A stretch of DNA of 63,816 bases from Azospirillum sp. RU38E (GCF_900188385.1 NZ_FZOI01000023.1:1-63816), one strand, 5' to 3'; positions 51,457-61,658 are shown, counted from the stretch's first letter. The notes: generated by a model from the letters alone, not told the origin. Made by a program: numbers and translations.

Positions 51457-54400
51457 TCAGTGCATCGTCGGCTGCCGTTCATAGACAAACCGGAAGGTAT
51501 CCTGGACCTTTCGCTCCCAGATATCCTGGATGAAGGCTTCGGGCAGCTTGTCCAGCTCTTCCTCGATGGCGATGCGCACCTGATCGCGCATCGACGGTTT
51601 GCGCCACCAGTCCAGGATCGCCGTCTCCCGTTTCAGCCGGGCCAGAAGGTCGCGGGCCACCCGCTTCACCTGCACGATTTCCGCCCGCGACAATGTCGGC
51701 CCCGGCTTGACCAGCAGGTCGAACACGGCCAGTTCATCCTCACTCATCTGTTCGCGCGCGGACCGGCGGGCTTCCTCATCCAGTTCGCGCACGAAGTCCA
51801 GCAGCCGGTCGAACAGTTCATCCAGCGACACGGTATTGGCGTTGTAATCGGCGATAAGCTGTTCCAGCTTGTCGGCCAGATCGCGGCGGGACGGGTTGGC
51901 CGCCGCCATCTCCGCCACCTTGGCGCGCGCGGCGGCGATCAGCGCTTCGGCCTTGCTGCGCCGGTTGCCACCGGAAAGTTTGCCGGCCAGTTTCTCGAAG
52001 TCGATGGCTGAAAGATCGAACAGTTCGCCCAGGTCGTCGGTACCGCGCACCGGCACCTCGATATCGATCCCGGCGATGGACCGTTCGATCAGGGCCGCGA
52101 TCTCCGCGCGCACGCGGGCCAGTTCGGCGGGATCGGGGCGGATGCTGGCCCGGATCGTATCGGCCACGATGCTGACCGCCGCCACGTCGCGGGTGAAGTC
52201 TGACGCCGTTTCATCGGGCAGGATCGCCTTATAGAGACGTAGGATCAGGCTGGCCTGCGCCAGGAAGGCCTGACGGCGGTTTTCCGGGTGGATCAGAGCA
52301 TCGGCCGCCGCCTTCACCCGTGCCAGCCGGTCCAGCTTGCTGGCGGTCCAGATGGCGTCCAGGTCGGCCCCGGCGGCAGATGCCAGCAGGCGGACGACCG
52401 ACAGCTTGTCGCGCAGCACCGCCACCAAGGCGGCCTTATCCTCAATCGGGCGGTCATCGCCACCGCCGGGTTTGGGCCGGGCATAGAGCGCCAGGGCCTT
52501 TTGAAGATTGGCGAACACGCCGACATAATCGACGATCAGCCCGGCTTCCTTGCCCGGCGCGCGGCGGTTGGCGCGCGCGATGGTCTGCATCAGCGTGTGA
52601 TTGCGCATCGGCTTGTCGATATAAATGGTCGAACAGGTCGGCACATCAAAGCCGGTGATCCACATGGCGCAGACAAACACCAGGCGCAGCGGATGATCCG
52701 GTTTCTTGAAATCCGCGTCCAGATCCGCCGCTTGCATCCGGGCGCGATGGGGCCGGATATCCAGCCCGCGCGCGGCCAGTTCCGCCACCTCGTTCTGGCC
52801 CTGGCTGACAATCACCGCCATGTCGGTTTCCCGCAACCAGGCCAGATTATCGGCGATGGAGGCCTGCTGGTCAGCCGGTGCCCGGGCCAGCTTTGCCGCC
52901 TCCGTCGCGATCAATGCGTGCCAATGTTTGCGGACCAGATCATGCATCTGCACCGCCGTGGCCTTGTCGATGCCCACCACCATGGCCTTGCCGCGATAGC
53001 CGCGACCCGCGAAATGGCGCACCAGATCGGCGGCGATCTTGTCTAGCCGGTCGGGGTTGGTGATCAACTGGTACAGCGTACCCAGCGAGCGGCCAAGCTG
53101 GCGTTCCTGATCCTCATCCAGGGCGGCATCGTCGATAATGTCCTGCAGCTCCTCCTTGAAGCTGTCATTGACGATATGCACCTCCGGCACCCGCTTTTCA
53201 TAATAAAGCGGCACCGTCGCCTCATCCTCCACCGACTGCCCGAAATCATAGATGGAGACATAGTCGCCGAACACTTCGCGCGTCGGCTGGTCCCCTTCCA
53301 TCAAGGGCGTGCCGGTGAAGCCCAGGAAGGCGGCGTTGGGCAGGGCGCGGCGCAGGTTCAGGGCCAGTTGGTCATATTGGCTGCGATGCGCCTCATCGGT
53401 GATGACGATGATGTCGGACCGGTCGGACAGGCGCGGATAGACCTCCCCCTTGCCGGCGGTGGAGAATTTCTGAATCAGGGTGAAGATATAGCGTTCATCC
53501 CCGCGCAGAAGCTGTTTCAGATGCTCCCGGTCATGGGCCTGCACCGCCTCCAGGTCCTTCTTCACGGCCCCGGCGGCGGCATAGGTGGCGGATATCTGGT
53601 CGTCCAGTTCCGTGCGGTCGGTCAGGATGACAAAGGTCCAGTTGCCCGGTAGGGTGCGATGGATTTTTTCCGTGAAGAACAGCATGGACAGGCTTTTGCC
53701 GCTGCCCTGCGTATGCCAGAACACGCCCAGCCGCGCGGCCTCACGCGGGTCCGCCTTTCCCGCCTGGGGGGTGCGCAGCGCCATCAGGCGGGCCACGGCC
53801 TTGTTGACGCCCAGATATTGGTGGTTCTGGGCGATCTTCTTCACCAGCCCGGCGGGCGTCTCCTCAAACGCCGTGAAATTCTCGATCAGGTCCAGCAGCC
53901 GGTCGGGCGTACAGGCCGCACGGATGGCGGTTTCCAGGCCGGGGCGCGGTTCCTCCCCCTCATCCGCCACCCGTTTCCAGGGCTTGAAATGGCCGAATTC
54001 GCCATGGCTGGCACCGATCACCGCCTCCATCCCGTTGGATAGCAGGGTGATGCCATTGAAATCGAACAGGCGCGGGATCGTGTCGCGGTAATCGCGCAAA
54101 TTCTCATCAAACGCCGCGCGCAGGGGCCGTCCCAGCCCCTTCAACTCCGCAAACAACAACGGAATGCCGTTGACGAAGCCGACCAGATCGGCCCGCCGTT
54201 CCCACAGGTCACTGGCAAACCAGACCTGTCGGGCCAGCAGGAATTCGTTGGCGGTGGGGCAGCGCCAGTCGATCAGGCGCACCAACTCATCCACCATCTC
54301 CCCCTGCGGGCCGCGGGTGCGCACGGGCACGCCGTCGCGCAGCAGGCGCCAGACCTCGCGGTTGGCGGCCACCGGGTCCATGGCGGACCGGTCACGCGTC

Positions 54401-54681
54401 AGTTCCGCCGCCGCCAGCTCCCACGCCGCCGGGTCCAGCCCCGGATTCAACCGTGCAAGGGCCGCCATCAACGGCTTGGGCAGCACCACATCCCGCCGCC
54501 CCCGGCGGCCCATCGTCCCGTCGGGGCCGAACCGTTCCTCGAACAGATTGGCCGTCTGCCAGCCCAGGCCGGTGAACAGGTCCAGCGCCGCATCCTCGAC
54601 CAGATCACCCTCCCCCAACCCGGCATGAAGCCGGTCGGGCTGCACGTAATCCATGGCTGGCAACCGGGGCGGCGGCGTCAT
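51457..54681 (-). CDS. hsdR: Type I restriction enzyme, R subunit
   Basis: 1074 aa. The N-terminal nuclease domain shows DLVGFVNGIPLLFAELKG (PD-(D/E)xK type, about 170-187). The SF2 translocase has motif I GVFWHTQGSGKSLSM, motif II IVITDEAHRSQYD, AFLGFTGTPL and the late motif MQTIARANRRAPG. The C-terminus is helical and binds the methylase core. The subunit translocates DNA and cleaves unmodified DNA. The start overlaps the hsdS stop by 4 bp. All motifs look intact. Confidence 0.95.
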   Translation of the reverse strand: MTPPPRLPAMDYVQPDRLHAGLGEGDLVEDAALDLFTGLGWQTANLFEERFGPDGTMGRRGRRDVVLPKPLMAALARLNPGLDPAAWELAAAELTRDRSAMDPVAANREVWRLLRDGVPVRTRGPQGEMVDELVRLIDWRCPTANEFLLARQVWFASDLWERRADLVGFVNGIPLLFAELKGLGRPLRAAFDENLRDYRDTIPRLFDFNGITLLSNGMEAVIGASHGEFGHFKPWKRVADEGEEPRPGLETAIRAACTPDRLLDLIENFTAFEETPAGLVKKIAQNHQYLGVNKAVARLMALRTPQAGKADPREAARLGVFWHTQGSGKSLSMLFFTEKIHRTLPGNWTFVILTDRTELDDQISATYAAAGAVKKDLEAVQAHDREHLKQLLRGDERYIFTLIQKFSTAGKGEVYPRLSDRSDIIVITDEAHRSQYDQLALNLRRALPNAAFLGFTGTPLMEGDQPTREVFGDYVSIYDFGQSVEDEATVPLYYEKRVPEVHIVNDSFKEELQDIIDDAALDEDQERQLGRSLGTLYQLITNPDRLDKIAADLVRHFAGRGYRGKAMVVGIDKATAVQMHDLVRKHWHALIATEAAKLARAPADQQASIADNLAWLRETDMAVIVSQGQNEVAELAARGLDIRPHRARMQAADLDADFKKPDHPLRLVFVCAMWITGFDVPTCSTIYIDKPMRNHTLMQTIARANRRAPGKEAGLIVDYVGVFANLQKALALYARPKPGGGDDRPIEDKAALVAVLRDKLSVVRLLASAAGADLDAIWTASKLDRLARVKAAADALIHPENRRQAFLAQASLILRLYKAILPDETASDFTRDVAAVSIVADTIRASIRPDPAELARVRAEIAALIERSIAGIDIEVPVRGTDDLGELFDLSAIDFEKLAGKLSGGNRRSKAEALIAAARAKVAEMAAANPSRRDLADKLEQLIADYNANTVSLDELFDRLLDFVRELDEEARRSAREQMSEDELAVFDLLVKPGPTLSRAEIVQVKRVARDLLARLKRETAILDWWRKPSMRDQVRIAIEEELDKLPEAFIQDIWERKVQDTFRFVYERQPTMH

Positions 54682-55943
54682 TCGGCGGCGATCTCCACCG
54701 GTAACGGCGCGCGCGAAACGTCGATCTCCCCGGAGATCAGCTTGGGCAGCAGCAGGTCGCGGGCGGCGCGGAGGCGTTGGTTCGCCTCAAGCAAGGTCTC
54801 CGCGAGATCGTCCAGATCAGCGGCGGCTTCCACATACCGTTTCTGTGCCTTCATGGGAGGCACTTGAATCTGCACACCCCGCAAAATCGAGGTGTTCAAG
54901 TTGGGCATCGTAGCGCCAACTGCTTTCCCCGCAATCTCTGCGATGACCTCCGGAAGACCAAGATAGGCGAATAGATACCTCGGCGCGATAACATCGCCGT
55001 GAACCGATATTCGCAAACATCCTGTACCGCATAAATAGCCAACCTGACGGCGGCGGATCAGGGCTCTGCGTCCGATGTCACCACGCCGACCATAGACAAT
55101 ATCACCTTCAAGCAACTGATGATGGTTCAGCCGTTTGGTGGTGTCCTCATCGATACGCGCTATCGACATTGTCGACACCCGACCACCGATGATGTCCTTT
55201 GGCATAACAACCGGGATGCCTTCTTGGGTGTAGTCGGATTCATGCAACTGGCTGCCAAAGGGTCCGGTTTTGACCAGACCGCCGACCCTGTCGGCAATTT
55301 CACCCAGCGTCATCGTTTCAGAACTCGGCGCGGATTCTGATTGGATTTCCTCAAACAACCGCCGCGCCATCTCCTCCAAAATCGCAATCCGTCGCGTGTT
55401 GTTTTCGATCAGGTCGTCGTAGGCGGAGAGGATCGAGACGATGCGTCTTTGGGTGGATGGCGGTGGCTGAGGCAACTCAATCCGCTCGATGATGTCCTGA
55501 TTAAGCGTGGGCATCGTAGCGCCATGCGACGCCTGCCCCATAATCCACGATTTATGATGGTCCAAAAGCAAACAGTAAGAGGCGAATCTGGGAATGATAC
55601 GGCCAGGGTTTAGACGCAGCCGAAGGCAGTCCGAGCCTTGAATCCAGCCATTCTGGTTTGGTCCGATCAAGACATGGCGTTCGACAGCCCCTTTACGACC
55701 GAAAACGATATCATTGGATCGAAGCCGATGACTGTTCAGTCTATTTGCCGTGGTATCATCAATAAACTCCAGTTTTTCATCTCGAATAGTGCCGAAGCCA
55801 ATGTTTCGGACGTTAATAACGGGGACGCCATGCTCGACATACTCTGCCGCCTTCAACTGCGTGCCAAATGGGCCAGTCTTAATTGCTGCCTCGTCAGCCT
55901 GAACCAGTTCACGGACAAATACAGTTGGCCAAGTTGACATCAT
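54678..55943 (-). CDS. hsdS: Type I restriction enzyme, S (specificity) subunit
   Basis: 421 aa with two target recognition domains, each ending in a coiled-coil conserved region ([20 protein letters not shown] and [20 protein letters not shown]). The two halves share the layout KTGPFGTQL / KTGPFGSQL near their starts and [11 protein letters not shown] / [11 protein letters not shown] later. The DNA sequence recognised cannot be read from this. It overlaps hsdM and hsdR by 4 bp each, and its composition is less GC-rich than its neighbours. Confidence 0.95.
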   Translation of the reverse strand: MMSTWPTVFVRELVQADEAAIKTGPFGTQLKAAEYVEHGVPVINVRNIGFGTIRDEKLEFIDDTTANRLNSHRLRSNDIVFGRKGAVERHVLIGPNQNGWIQGSDCLRLRLNPGRIIPRFASYCLLLDHHKSWIMGQASHGATMPTLNQDIIERIELPQPPPSTQRRIVSILSAYDDLIENNTRRIAILEEMARRLFEEIQSESAPSSETMTLGEIADRVGGLVKTGPFGSQLHESDYTQEGIPVVMPKDIIGGRVSTMSIARIDEDTTKRLNHHQLLEGDIVYGRRGDIGRRALIRRRQVGYLCGTGCLRISVHGDVIAPRYLFAYLGLPEVIAEIAGKAVGATMPNLNTSILRGVQIQVPPMKAQKRYVEAAADLDDLAETLLEANQRLRAARDLLLPKLISGEIDVSRAPLPVEIAAE

Positions 55944-57484
55944 GCCCCCAACAACTCAGCCACGTTCGCCGCGATCTTCGCCTGCAGCCCCGCCGCCTCG
56001 GTATTCAGAACCTCCAGTTCCTCCTGCAACGCTTCCAGCCGTTCCTTGAAATCCACCTCTTCCTTGGCCCCGGCGGCGACGCCGACATAGCGGCCGGGGT
56101 TCAGGCTCCAGCCCTGGGCGGCGATCTCCGCCCGGCTGGCCAGTTTGCACAGGCCCGGCACGTCACGATACCGGCCATCGGGGAAATGGTCCCGCAGGGC
56201 AGCCGCACTGCCGCGCAGGGCCTCGCACAGCTCACCGCGCCACAGGCGGGCGATATTGGCCAGGAATTCCACCTGCCAGCCCTCAAAATCCCGGTGTGCC
56301 CGGTCGATCTGGCGATAGGTGTGGCGGGCATCGATGAACAGGACCTGATCCTCCCGGTCGGTCCCCACCTTGCCCTTGTCAAAGAACCAGAGCGTCACCG
56401 GCAGGGTGACGGTGTAGAAGAAATTGGTGCCAACGGCGACCATCACATCCACCGCCCCGCTTTCCACCAGCCGCTGGCGGATTTCCGCCTCCCGCCCCCG
56501 CGCGTCGGACGCGCTGTTGGCCATGACAAAGCCGGCGCGGCCCCTGTCATTCAGGGCGGAATAGAACAGTTGGATCCACAGGTAATTGGCATTGTCCGTG
56601 GTCGGCACGCCAAAGGGGAACCGCGCCGCGCCACCCAGAAGCCGTTCACGGTCCAGCCCCGACACGTTGAAGGGCGGATTGGCCATGACGAAATCAAACC
56701 GGCCGGTCAACCGGTGCGGGTCGGCATACATGCTGTTGGCTTCCGCCAACTCCCCCGTCAGCCCATGCACGGCCAGGTTCATGCGGGCCAGGCGCAGCGT
56801 GTCGCGGTACAGCTCCACGCCATAGATCGACAGTTCCTTCTGCGGCGAGCGTTCATGCGCCTTCACGAAATCCGCCGAATGCACGAACATGCCGCCCGAC
56901 CCGCAGGCCGGGTCCAGGATACGACCATGATAGGGCTCGATGATCTCCACGATCAGCTTGACGATGCTGGACGGCGTGTAGAATTCCCCGCCCTTCTGCA
57001 TCGTCTCCATGGCGAAGGCGCCCATGAAATATTCATAGACCTGACCAAAGGCGTCACCGGCAATATCCAGCGGGTGCAGCAGCTTCAGCAGTTCGCGCAG
57101 CGTTTCCTTCGGCAGGCCCTGATAGGTTTTGGGCAGCACATCGGCCAGATAGCTGTTGTCGCGTTCGATGGCCGTCATGGCCTCATTCAGCGCCTTGCCC
57201 AGATTATCCGCCTCCGGCAGGGCGATCAGCCGGGAATAGCGCGCATCCTCCGGCAGATAGATCACGCCCCGGCTGATGAAATCCGCCGGCCCGATGCTGC
57301 GCCGCGACCCGGCGGCGGGCTTCAGGGTCCGCGCCATCTCGTTGAAGCGGGATTCGGCATAACGCAGGAACAGCAAGCCCAGCACCGGATAGGCATAATC
57401 CGACGGCTTCAACCCCGCATCGGCCCGCAGCTTGTCAGCGGCTTTCCACAGGGTCTGGTCAATCTCACGCAAATCGGCGGGCAC
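55940..57484 (-). CDS. hsdM: Type I restriction enzyme, M (N6-adenine methylase) subunit
   Basis: 514 aa from a GTG at 57484 that follows AGGAG; a TTG at 57544 is in frame but lacks a ribosome binding site. The helical HsdM N-terminal domain ([19 protein letters not shown]) precedes the SAM motif [13 protein letters not shown] and the catalytic [14 protein letters not shown]-terminal helical tail ([14 protein letters not shown]-like) contacts HsdS. It heads the hsdM-hsdS-hsdR operon. Length and motifs are normal. Confidence 0.95.
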   Translation of the reverse strand: MPADLREIDQTLWKAADKLRADAGLKPSDYAYPVLGLLFLRYAESRFNEMARTLKPAAGSRRSIGPADFISRGVIYLPEDARYSRLIALPEADNLGKALNEAMTAIERDNSYLADVLPKTYQGLPKETLRELLKLLHPLDIAGDAFGQVYEYFMGAFAMETMQKGGEFYTPSSIVKLIVEIIEPYHGRILDPACGSGGMFVHSADFVKAHERSPQKELSIYGVELYRDTLRLARMNLAVHGLTGELAEANSMYADPHRLTGRFDFVMANPPFNVSGLDRERLLGGAARFPFGVPTTDNANYLWIQLFYSALNDRGRAGFVMANSASDARGREAEIRQRLVESGAVDVMVAVGTNFFYTVTLPVTLWFFDKGKVGTDREDQVLFIDARHTYRQIDRAHRDFEGWQVEFLANIARLWRGELCEALRGSAAALRDHFPDGRYRDVPGLCKLASRAEIAAQGWSLNPGRYVGVAAGAKEEVDFKERLEALQEELEVLNTEAAGLQAKIAANVAELLGA

Positions 57485-57584
57485 GGGCAAAGGCTCCTGT
57501 CTGACGGACGGCGGACTATGGCGCGCAACCGGTTGGGCGTGCAAGGGGGGTGGTGATAGTGGTGAAGCACGCTTTCCGGCGGGA

Positions 57585-58070
57585 CTATGAGTTTACCGCG
57601 TCTATGTCGATCTTCCGCAGGACCCGCTTGGCTTGCCCTTCGCCCAGTACGATCTGCCATTTGCGGAAGCCGACGGCGCATCCCTGCGCGCAAGGCTGTA
57701 ATCCCGATGCCACCGGCACGTTTATTTGGCGACCAAATACGCCCGACTGCTTGAGAAGCACGGCCACGGCAAGGTAGTCCACGCGACGGATAACAGCTCC
57801 GAGAGGCGCTCTTCCTGAATCAGCATTGAAAGTGCTGGTAACGTCTACCTCAATTCGGACACCAGGAATTATGAGGCCTTGCCAGTCATCGTTTGAGGTA
57901 TAAGTGAAACCTTGAAACTTAGTTTCGCCGTCCAAGTAAATTGCTGTACGTGGGTTGCCGGGCACCGCAAGGATGAATTCCTCATGTTGATCACGCGGCA
58001 TGACCAGGCACAGCCCGTTTACGTCGTCCAGACTTCCAGAGAAAAACTCCGCCCCTTCCAGCATCGTCAT
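57585..58070 (-). CDS. Hypothetical protein beside the TIR protein
   Basis: 161 aa from the ATG at 58070, which lies just past the TIR gene stop. The sequence has alternating strands ([38 protein letters not shown]) and no membrane span, signal or motif I recognise. The tight spacing to the TIR gene suggests they are co-translated and act together, for example as sensor and effector. Function is unknown. Confidence 0.65.
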   Translation of the reverse strand: MTMLEGAEFFSGSLDDVNGLCLVMPRDQHEEFILAVPGNPRTAIYLDGETKFQGFTYTSNDDWQGLIIPGVRIEVDVTSTFNADSGRAPLGAVIRRVDYLAVAVLLKQSGVFGRQINVPVASGLQPCAQGCAVGFRKWQIVLGEGQAKRVLRKIDIDAVNS

Positions 58071-58071
58071 G

Positions 58072-59034
58072 TCAACGCACTCCCCTTTGCAGCGGATCAA
58101 TGAACATGGCCCAGTACAGTTCCGCCGCCCCCTCCTGGCTCAGCTTCTGGTCGGCGGTTCCCCGCATGCTCATACCCAAGGACTTCAGGAACAATGACTG
58201 GTCGTCATGTTCCACCGTCAGGCTCTCGTTGAACGAATTGCCGGCCCCGGAATCATTGTTCGCATAGGCGATGCCACCACCGAAGCCGCGCGTCCCCATG
58301 AAGATGGAACAGCGCGCAACGGCGCGCCCGTCACGATAGATGACCGACGTGAACTGGTTGGCATCAATCCTTCGGAAATTGCCGTCAATACCCGGATTAC
58401 GGGCGGATAATTCGTTGAGCGAGTTCTCAAAATAGCGGGCGATATAGTCAAACGTCTCGACACGGAAGGCGTCCTTATCCCGCTCCGTGAATTGCTTCGT
58501 CACCCGCAGATTACTGGAGCGCGGGGCATGGTTCGGCATAATTGACAGGGGCGGTGGCACGGGGGGCACGGCGGGGCGCACCGTCGGTTGCTTCGGCCTC
58601 AGCATTTCCGCCGCCCCGCGAATGGCACGCGCCACCTCCAGAAAGGCTTGATCGCGATCTGGCCATTGCGTGATGGGCTTGCCATCCGTGGGCGTGGCCA
58701 ACAGCTTTCCAAACGGGGCGTGGTGCCAATCGCAGGCACGCAGGATCACCGGGATAACAACCGCCATCCCCGCCGCGTGTCGCTCCATGGCGCGGGTCAT
58801 CTCCCGGTCATAGCAATAATCAGAGGCCAGAAAATCCGGGCTGACCAGCAGCAGGATGATGTCGGCTGTCTCCAGATTGTCGCTGATGGCGTGGTCAATC
58901 TCCTGTCCGGCCATGATGCGCCGATCATGCCAGACAGAAATCACCCCCTGGCGCTTCAGCATGGAAAGCTGCTTTTCCAACTGGTCGCGTAGCGCCTCGT
59001 CAGCATGGGAATATGAGAAGAAGACCGAGACCAA
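58072..59034 (-). CDS. TIR-domain protein
   Basis: 320 aa, with a TTG start at 59034 preceded by GGAGAG. Residues 1-140 are a TIR domain: VFFSYSHADEALRDQLEKQL, then WHDRRIMAGQEIDHAI, IILLLVSPDFLASDYC and VVIPVILRACDW. A Pro-rich linker (RPAVPPVPPP) leads to a C-terminal domain (about 175-320) I do not recognise. Many bacterial TIR proteins are NAD-degrading immune effectors. The Glu or other catalytic residue cannot be settled from sequence alone. Confidence 0.88.
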   Translation of the reverse strand: MVSVFFSYSHADEALRDQLEKQLSMLKRQGVISVWHDRRIMAGQEIDHAISDNLETADIILLLVSPDFLASDYCYDREMTRAMERHAAGMAVVIPVILRACDWHHAPFGKLLATPTDGKPITQWPDRDQAFLEVARAIRGAAEMLRPKQPTVRPAVPPVPPPLSIMPNHAPRSSNLRVTKQFTERDKDAFRVETFDYIARYFENSLNELSARNPGIDGNFRRIDANQFTSVIYRDGRAVARCSIFMGTRGFGGGIAYANNDSGAGNSFNESLTVEHDDQSLFLKSLGMSMRGTADQKLSQEGAAELYWAMFIDPLQRGVR

Positions 59035-59141
59035 GGGGCGCTCTCCAAACCGTTTGCGTTATTGTGGTTTACACACCGGGCAATGCAGCCAAGAATGGTA
59101 ATATGCCATAGGCTGCTGTCACAAGGGTGATCGAGTGTGAT

Positions 59142-59157
59142 GTGCAATCAATTGCAC
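59142..59157. promoter_or_regulatory. Palindrome upstream of the TIR gene
   Basis: GTGCAAT-CA-ATTGCAC is a perfect 7-bp inverted repeat in the 132-bp gap before the TIR start. It may be an operator for the TIR unit. It lies only 10 bp after the methylase stop, so a role in ending that transcript is also possible. Confidence 0.35.
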
Positions 59158-59166
59158 TGACCAGCC

Positions 59167-60555
59167 CTACACAGCACCCGGACCGGAAAGACGGCGGATC
59201 AGGTCATCGGTGGTGCGGGCCAGATCGGCGTACCGTGTCTCCAGGTCGGCGACCTCTGCCATTCGTTCGGTAAGCGGACGGCGATGCACCTGTTCTGCCT
59301 GCTCACGCAGGTAGGTCTCGGGACGCAGGTCATAGCGCTCATCCCGCAATCGGCGATCATCGACAAGGGTGACCTTGATCTGGTTAGACGCAGGCCGTCC
59401 TGTCTTCACCGTTTCGGCGATGGCCGCACGATCACCATCGTCCAGCACATGACGGCGCCGTTCCTTGCGGCCAAGATGCGTGGCATCAACGAAGACGGTC
59501 TTCTGATCCGCATTGGCCGCGCGCCCGCGAAGCAGGATGACCGCAGGTGCCAGTTTCGTCGCCGGTGCCAGCACGCCCTTCGGCAGCATAACCACGCCCG
59601 CCACCTGGTGCCGCGACGCCAGTTCGCGGCGGACCTTTCCGTCATCCTCCCGATACAGAAAGCCCGGTGGGATCAGCAGGGCAGCGCGTCCATGAGGCGT
59701 GAGCCGGTCTGCCGCATAGGCAACAAAGGCCGACTCAGCGCTCAGTCTGGACAAATCCCTGAAGGCATCCTGCAAGTTCAAGGCGTCGAGTTCCGCCTTG
59801 GACATGTTCATGCCAAAAGGGGGCGAGGACAGGATAAGGTCGAACTTCTCGCCGCTGCCCGGCTGCCGGGCACCAGAAATCACCGTCGGATCAAACGCGC
59901 CCAGAAGGGAAAGTCGTAGGGTGGCGACAGCGGCCAAATCAGCGTTGATTTCAACCCCAACCAGATGAGGGCGACTGTGATCGTCACCCTTCTGCGTTCG
60001 AGAAAATGCTGAGGCCAAGAATGCGCCGGTGCCGCAGGCCGGATCAAGGATGGTTACTGCCGAAGGCTCCCAGACAAGATCAACAATTGTATGAACCACA
60101 TTCGTCGGCGTGTGCAGGGGACCAAGGTCGGCAGCGTCGTCACTTGCCATCGCGACGGCTTTGTCGATCCATTGTGCAAACAGGCCCTGCGCCTGCGGTG
60201 TCGTTCCGACACAAAGCGAACCAAGGTGATCAACCCAGGCCCTCAGCGTCATCCTTCCCGTAGCCAAGATGAGCGATACCAGACGGACCGCATAGTCAGT
60301 TGGCACCAGCTGGTTCAGCGGACGGAGAATGGCTTCATGAATCTGACGCGATGAGTCGTCTGCCTGCTCACGCACCATCTGCTGCAGCTTGTACCAGTCG
60401 GAGGGATCGTAGCGTTCACATTGCGCACGCGCCGCAATAAGGCTGAGGGCCGCCAAGGCCCCCATGCCACGCGTCGATTGTCCGCTCTGCTGCGCAACCT
60501 TCGTCATGAAGGCAAGAGCGGCATCAAGCTCACGTATGGTGGACAGATCATTCAT
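59167..60555 (-). CDS. N6-adenine DNA methylase (HsdM-like), second system
   Basis: 462 aa. Motif I is ILDPACGTGAFLASAF and motif IV LILSSPPFGMN. This is SPPF instead of the usual NPPF, still within the range of N6-methylases. The N-terminal helical domain is HsdM-like and the C-terminal tail (ADLETRYADLARTTDDLIRR) is coiled. It overlaps the start region of a half-size S subunit by 4 bp. No restriction subunit is nearby, so it may be a solitary modification pair or use another nuclease. Confidence 0.88.
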   Translation of the reverse strand: MNDLSTIRELDAALAFMTKVAQQSGQSTRGMGALAALSLIAARAQCERYDPSDWYKLQQMVREQADDSSRQIHEAILRPLNQLVPTDYAVRLVSLILATGRMTLRAWVDHLGSLCVGTTPQAQGLFAQWIDKAVAMASDDAADLGPLHTPTNVVHTIVDLVWEPSAVTILDPACGTGAFLASAFSRTQKGDDHSRPHLVGVEINADLAAVATLRLSLLGAFDPTVISGARQPGSGEKFDLILSSPPFGMNMSKAELDALNLQDAFRDLSRLSAESAFVAYAADRLTPHGRAALLIPPGFLYREDDGKVRRELASRHQVAGVVMLPKGVLAPATKLAPAVILLRGRAANADQKTVFVDATHLGRKERRRHVLDDGDRAAIAETVKTGRPASNQIKVTLVDDRRLRDERYDLRPETYLREQAEQVHRRPLTERMAEVADLETRYADLARTTDDLIRRLSGPGAV

Positions 60556-61127
60556 TCTGCGGGCTCCAGCGTGCGATCAATCACGTCCATTGCAGCGGCG
60601 CGGCGCGCCTCAATAAGGGCAAGGCCTACCCGATATTGCTCTTCAGCAGCAGCAAACAGAGAGGCCAGCTGGTCTTGGTGTTCCTGCGGGGGTCGGTAAA
60701 ACTTGATGTTTTCCAGGGACTTCAGATGGAGCCCGGGCATCACAGACTCAACCGTGTCGGCAAGCAGGAGCTGCTGCACCCGTGAAGACCGGAACAGCGC
60801 CAGAAGTGTTTCCGGTCGAACCGAACTGCCAGGCCGAACTATCGCGATGTTCACCGACGCATAAGCGCCGACATGCTCTTCGGCTACCAGCGCCGTTTTA
60901 AGCAACGTCCCACGAACCGAAACAAGCACATCGCCCTTTTGCAGCCGATAATGCTCTTGTTCCGCAGGCTGCACCAACTGCAAGCTGGCCGGCTTGGCCA
61001 GCCCCCCGTCGACCATGTCCTTGATATTGATCAGCGGAACATCCGCAGCCTTGGTTCCCTTCGATAGGCGCCCCAGATTCACACCCAAAAACACCTTAGC
61101 AATGTCGCTCACGGTCAAGATTGTCAT
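60552..61127 (-). CDS. Half-size specificity subunit (single target recognition domain)
   Basis: 191 aa. Residues 1-150 form one target recognition domain (VPLINIKDMVDGGL, LQKGDVLVSVRGT, VMPGLHLKSLENIKF). A C-terminal conserved helix follows (QDQLASLFAAAEEQYRVGLA). Typical HsdS proteins have two such halves; single-domain forms can act as homodimers that recognise symmetric sites. It is the first gene of the pair, with AGGGGG before the ATG. Confidence 0.85.
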   Translation of the reverse strand: MTILTVSDIAKVFLGVNLGRLSKGTKAADVPLINIKDMVDGGLAKPASLQLVQPAEQEHYRLQKGDVLVSVRGTLLKTALVAEEHVGAYASVNIAIVRPGSSVRPETLLALFRSSRVQQLLLADTVESVMPGLHLKSLENIKFYRPPQEHQDQLASLFAAAEEQYRVGLALIEARRAAAMDVIDRTLEPAE

Positions 61128-61145
61128 TTCGCACCCCCTGCTTGA

Positions 61146-61163
61146 CTTAAGAATACTATATCT
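61146..61163 (-). promoter_or_regulatory. Promoter/operator region of the second methylase pair
   Basis: An 18-bp imperfect palindrome (TAAGAATACTATATCTTA) lies in an AT-rich patch about 20 bp before the half-S start. On the minus strand it includes TATAGT, a good -10 box, so the palindrome may both drive and control this operon. It is a good site for autoregulation. Confidence 0.4.
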
Positions 61164-61355
61164 TAATATTTTCGTCTAGGGCGGCTTCACCCCCTTGCGC
61201 GAGCTCGTTGTCATGCACATCTGTGACGGCGTCGGCAACGTGAAACAAGGGAACGAACACCGGCCTTACATCACAGGGCTCATTGACTTAGGAAGATTAG
61301 GCGCAAAAGGGAGAAGAGAATGTAGTGACATCAGCCAGGGCGCCCATGAGCGCAG

Positions 61356-61385
61356 AAAAATGCCCCGCAGCGATCGCAGCGGGGC
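61356..61385 (-). terminator. Terminator for minus-strand transcripts
   Basis: GCCCCGC and GCGGGGC flank a 10-nt loop, and on the minus strand the stem is followed by ATTTTTC. It would stop transcription coming from the DUF2493 gene before it reaches the methylase promoter. Confidence 0.55.
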
Positions 61386-61479
61386 TGAAGGGTGCCACCA
61401 GTTTCCCAATGGCCAACAATATGCACCACGGAAGCTGGGGTCCCAACGGACTTAAGTCAACCCAATTGAGGAGATAACC

Positions 61480-61569
61480 ATGCGCAAAATCATGGAAATC
61501 CTGCTCCAGCTCCTGGTCGAGTTAGTGATCAGACTTCTGGAGTGGGTTTTGTCGCAAGGCTGGTTCTGA
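61480..61569 (+). CDS. 29-aa hydrophobic small protein (toxin-like)
   Basis: The frame ATG CGC AAA ATC ATG ... TTC TGA encodes 29 residues. A short basic start (MRK) is followed by one Leu/Val/Ile-rich amphipathic helix (ILLQLLVELVIRLLEWVL) and a Trp-Phe end (SQGWF). A strong TGAGGAG sits 6 bp before the ATG, and a long perfect hairpin follows the stop. Size, charge pattern and signals resemble type I toxin or small membrane proteins. No antisense RNA can be demonstrated here. It is the only plus-strand gene in this part of the window. Confidence 0.6.
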   Translation: MRKIMEILLQLLVELVIRLLEWVLSQGWF

Positions 61570-61582
61570 GCCAGCCAGGGGC

Positions 61583-61623
61583 GCGGCAAGCCAGGGTGCG
61601 CTCTGCGTGTCCTGGCTTGCCGC
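61583..61623. terminator. 13-bp perfect hairpin after the small-protein gene
   Basis: GCGGCAAGCCAGG (61583-61595) and CCTGGCTTGCCGC (61611-61623) pair perfectly around a 15-nt loop. It starts 14 bp after the 29-codon gene. There is no T run, so it may act as an RNA-stabilising stem or a factor-assisted terminator. Confidence 0.55.
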
Positions 61624-61658
61624 GGTGACCTGTGATGCTGCTGAAGCGATTGCATGCC

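Noticed and set aside
61195-61455. 86-aa plus-strand frame before the small-protein gene
   Set aside because: It runs through a minus-strand terminator hairpin and has no coding character.
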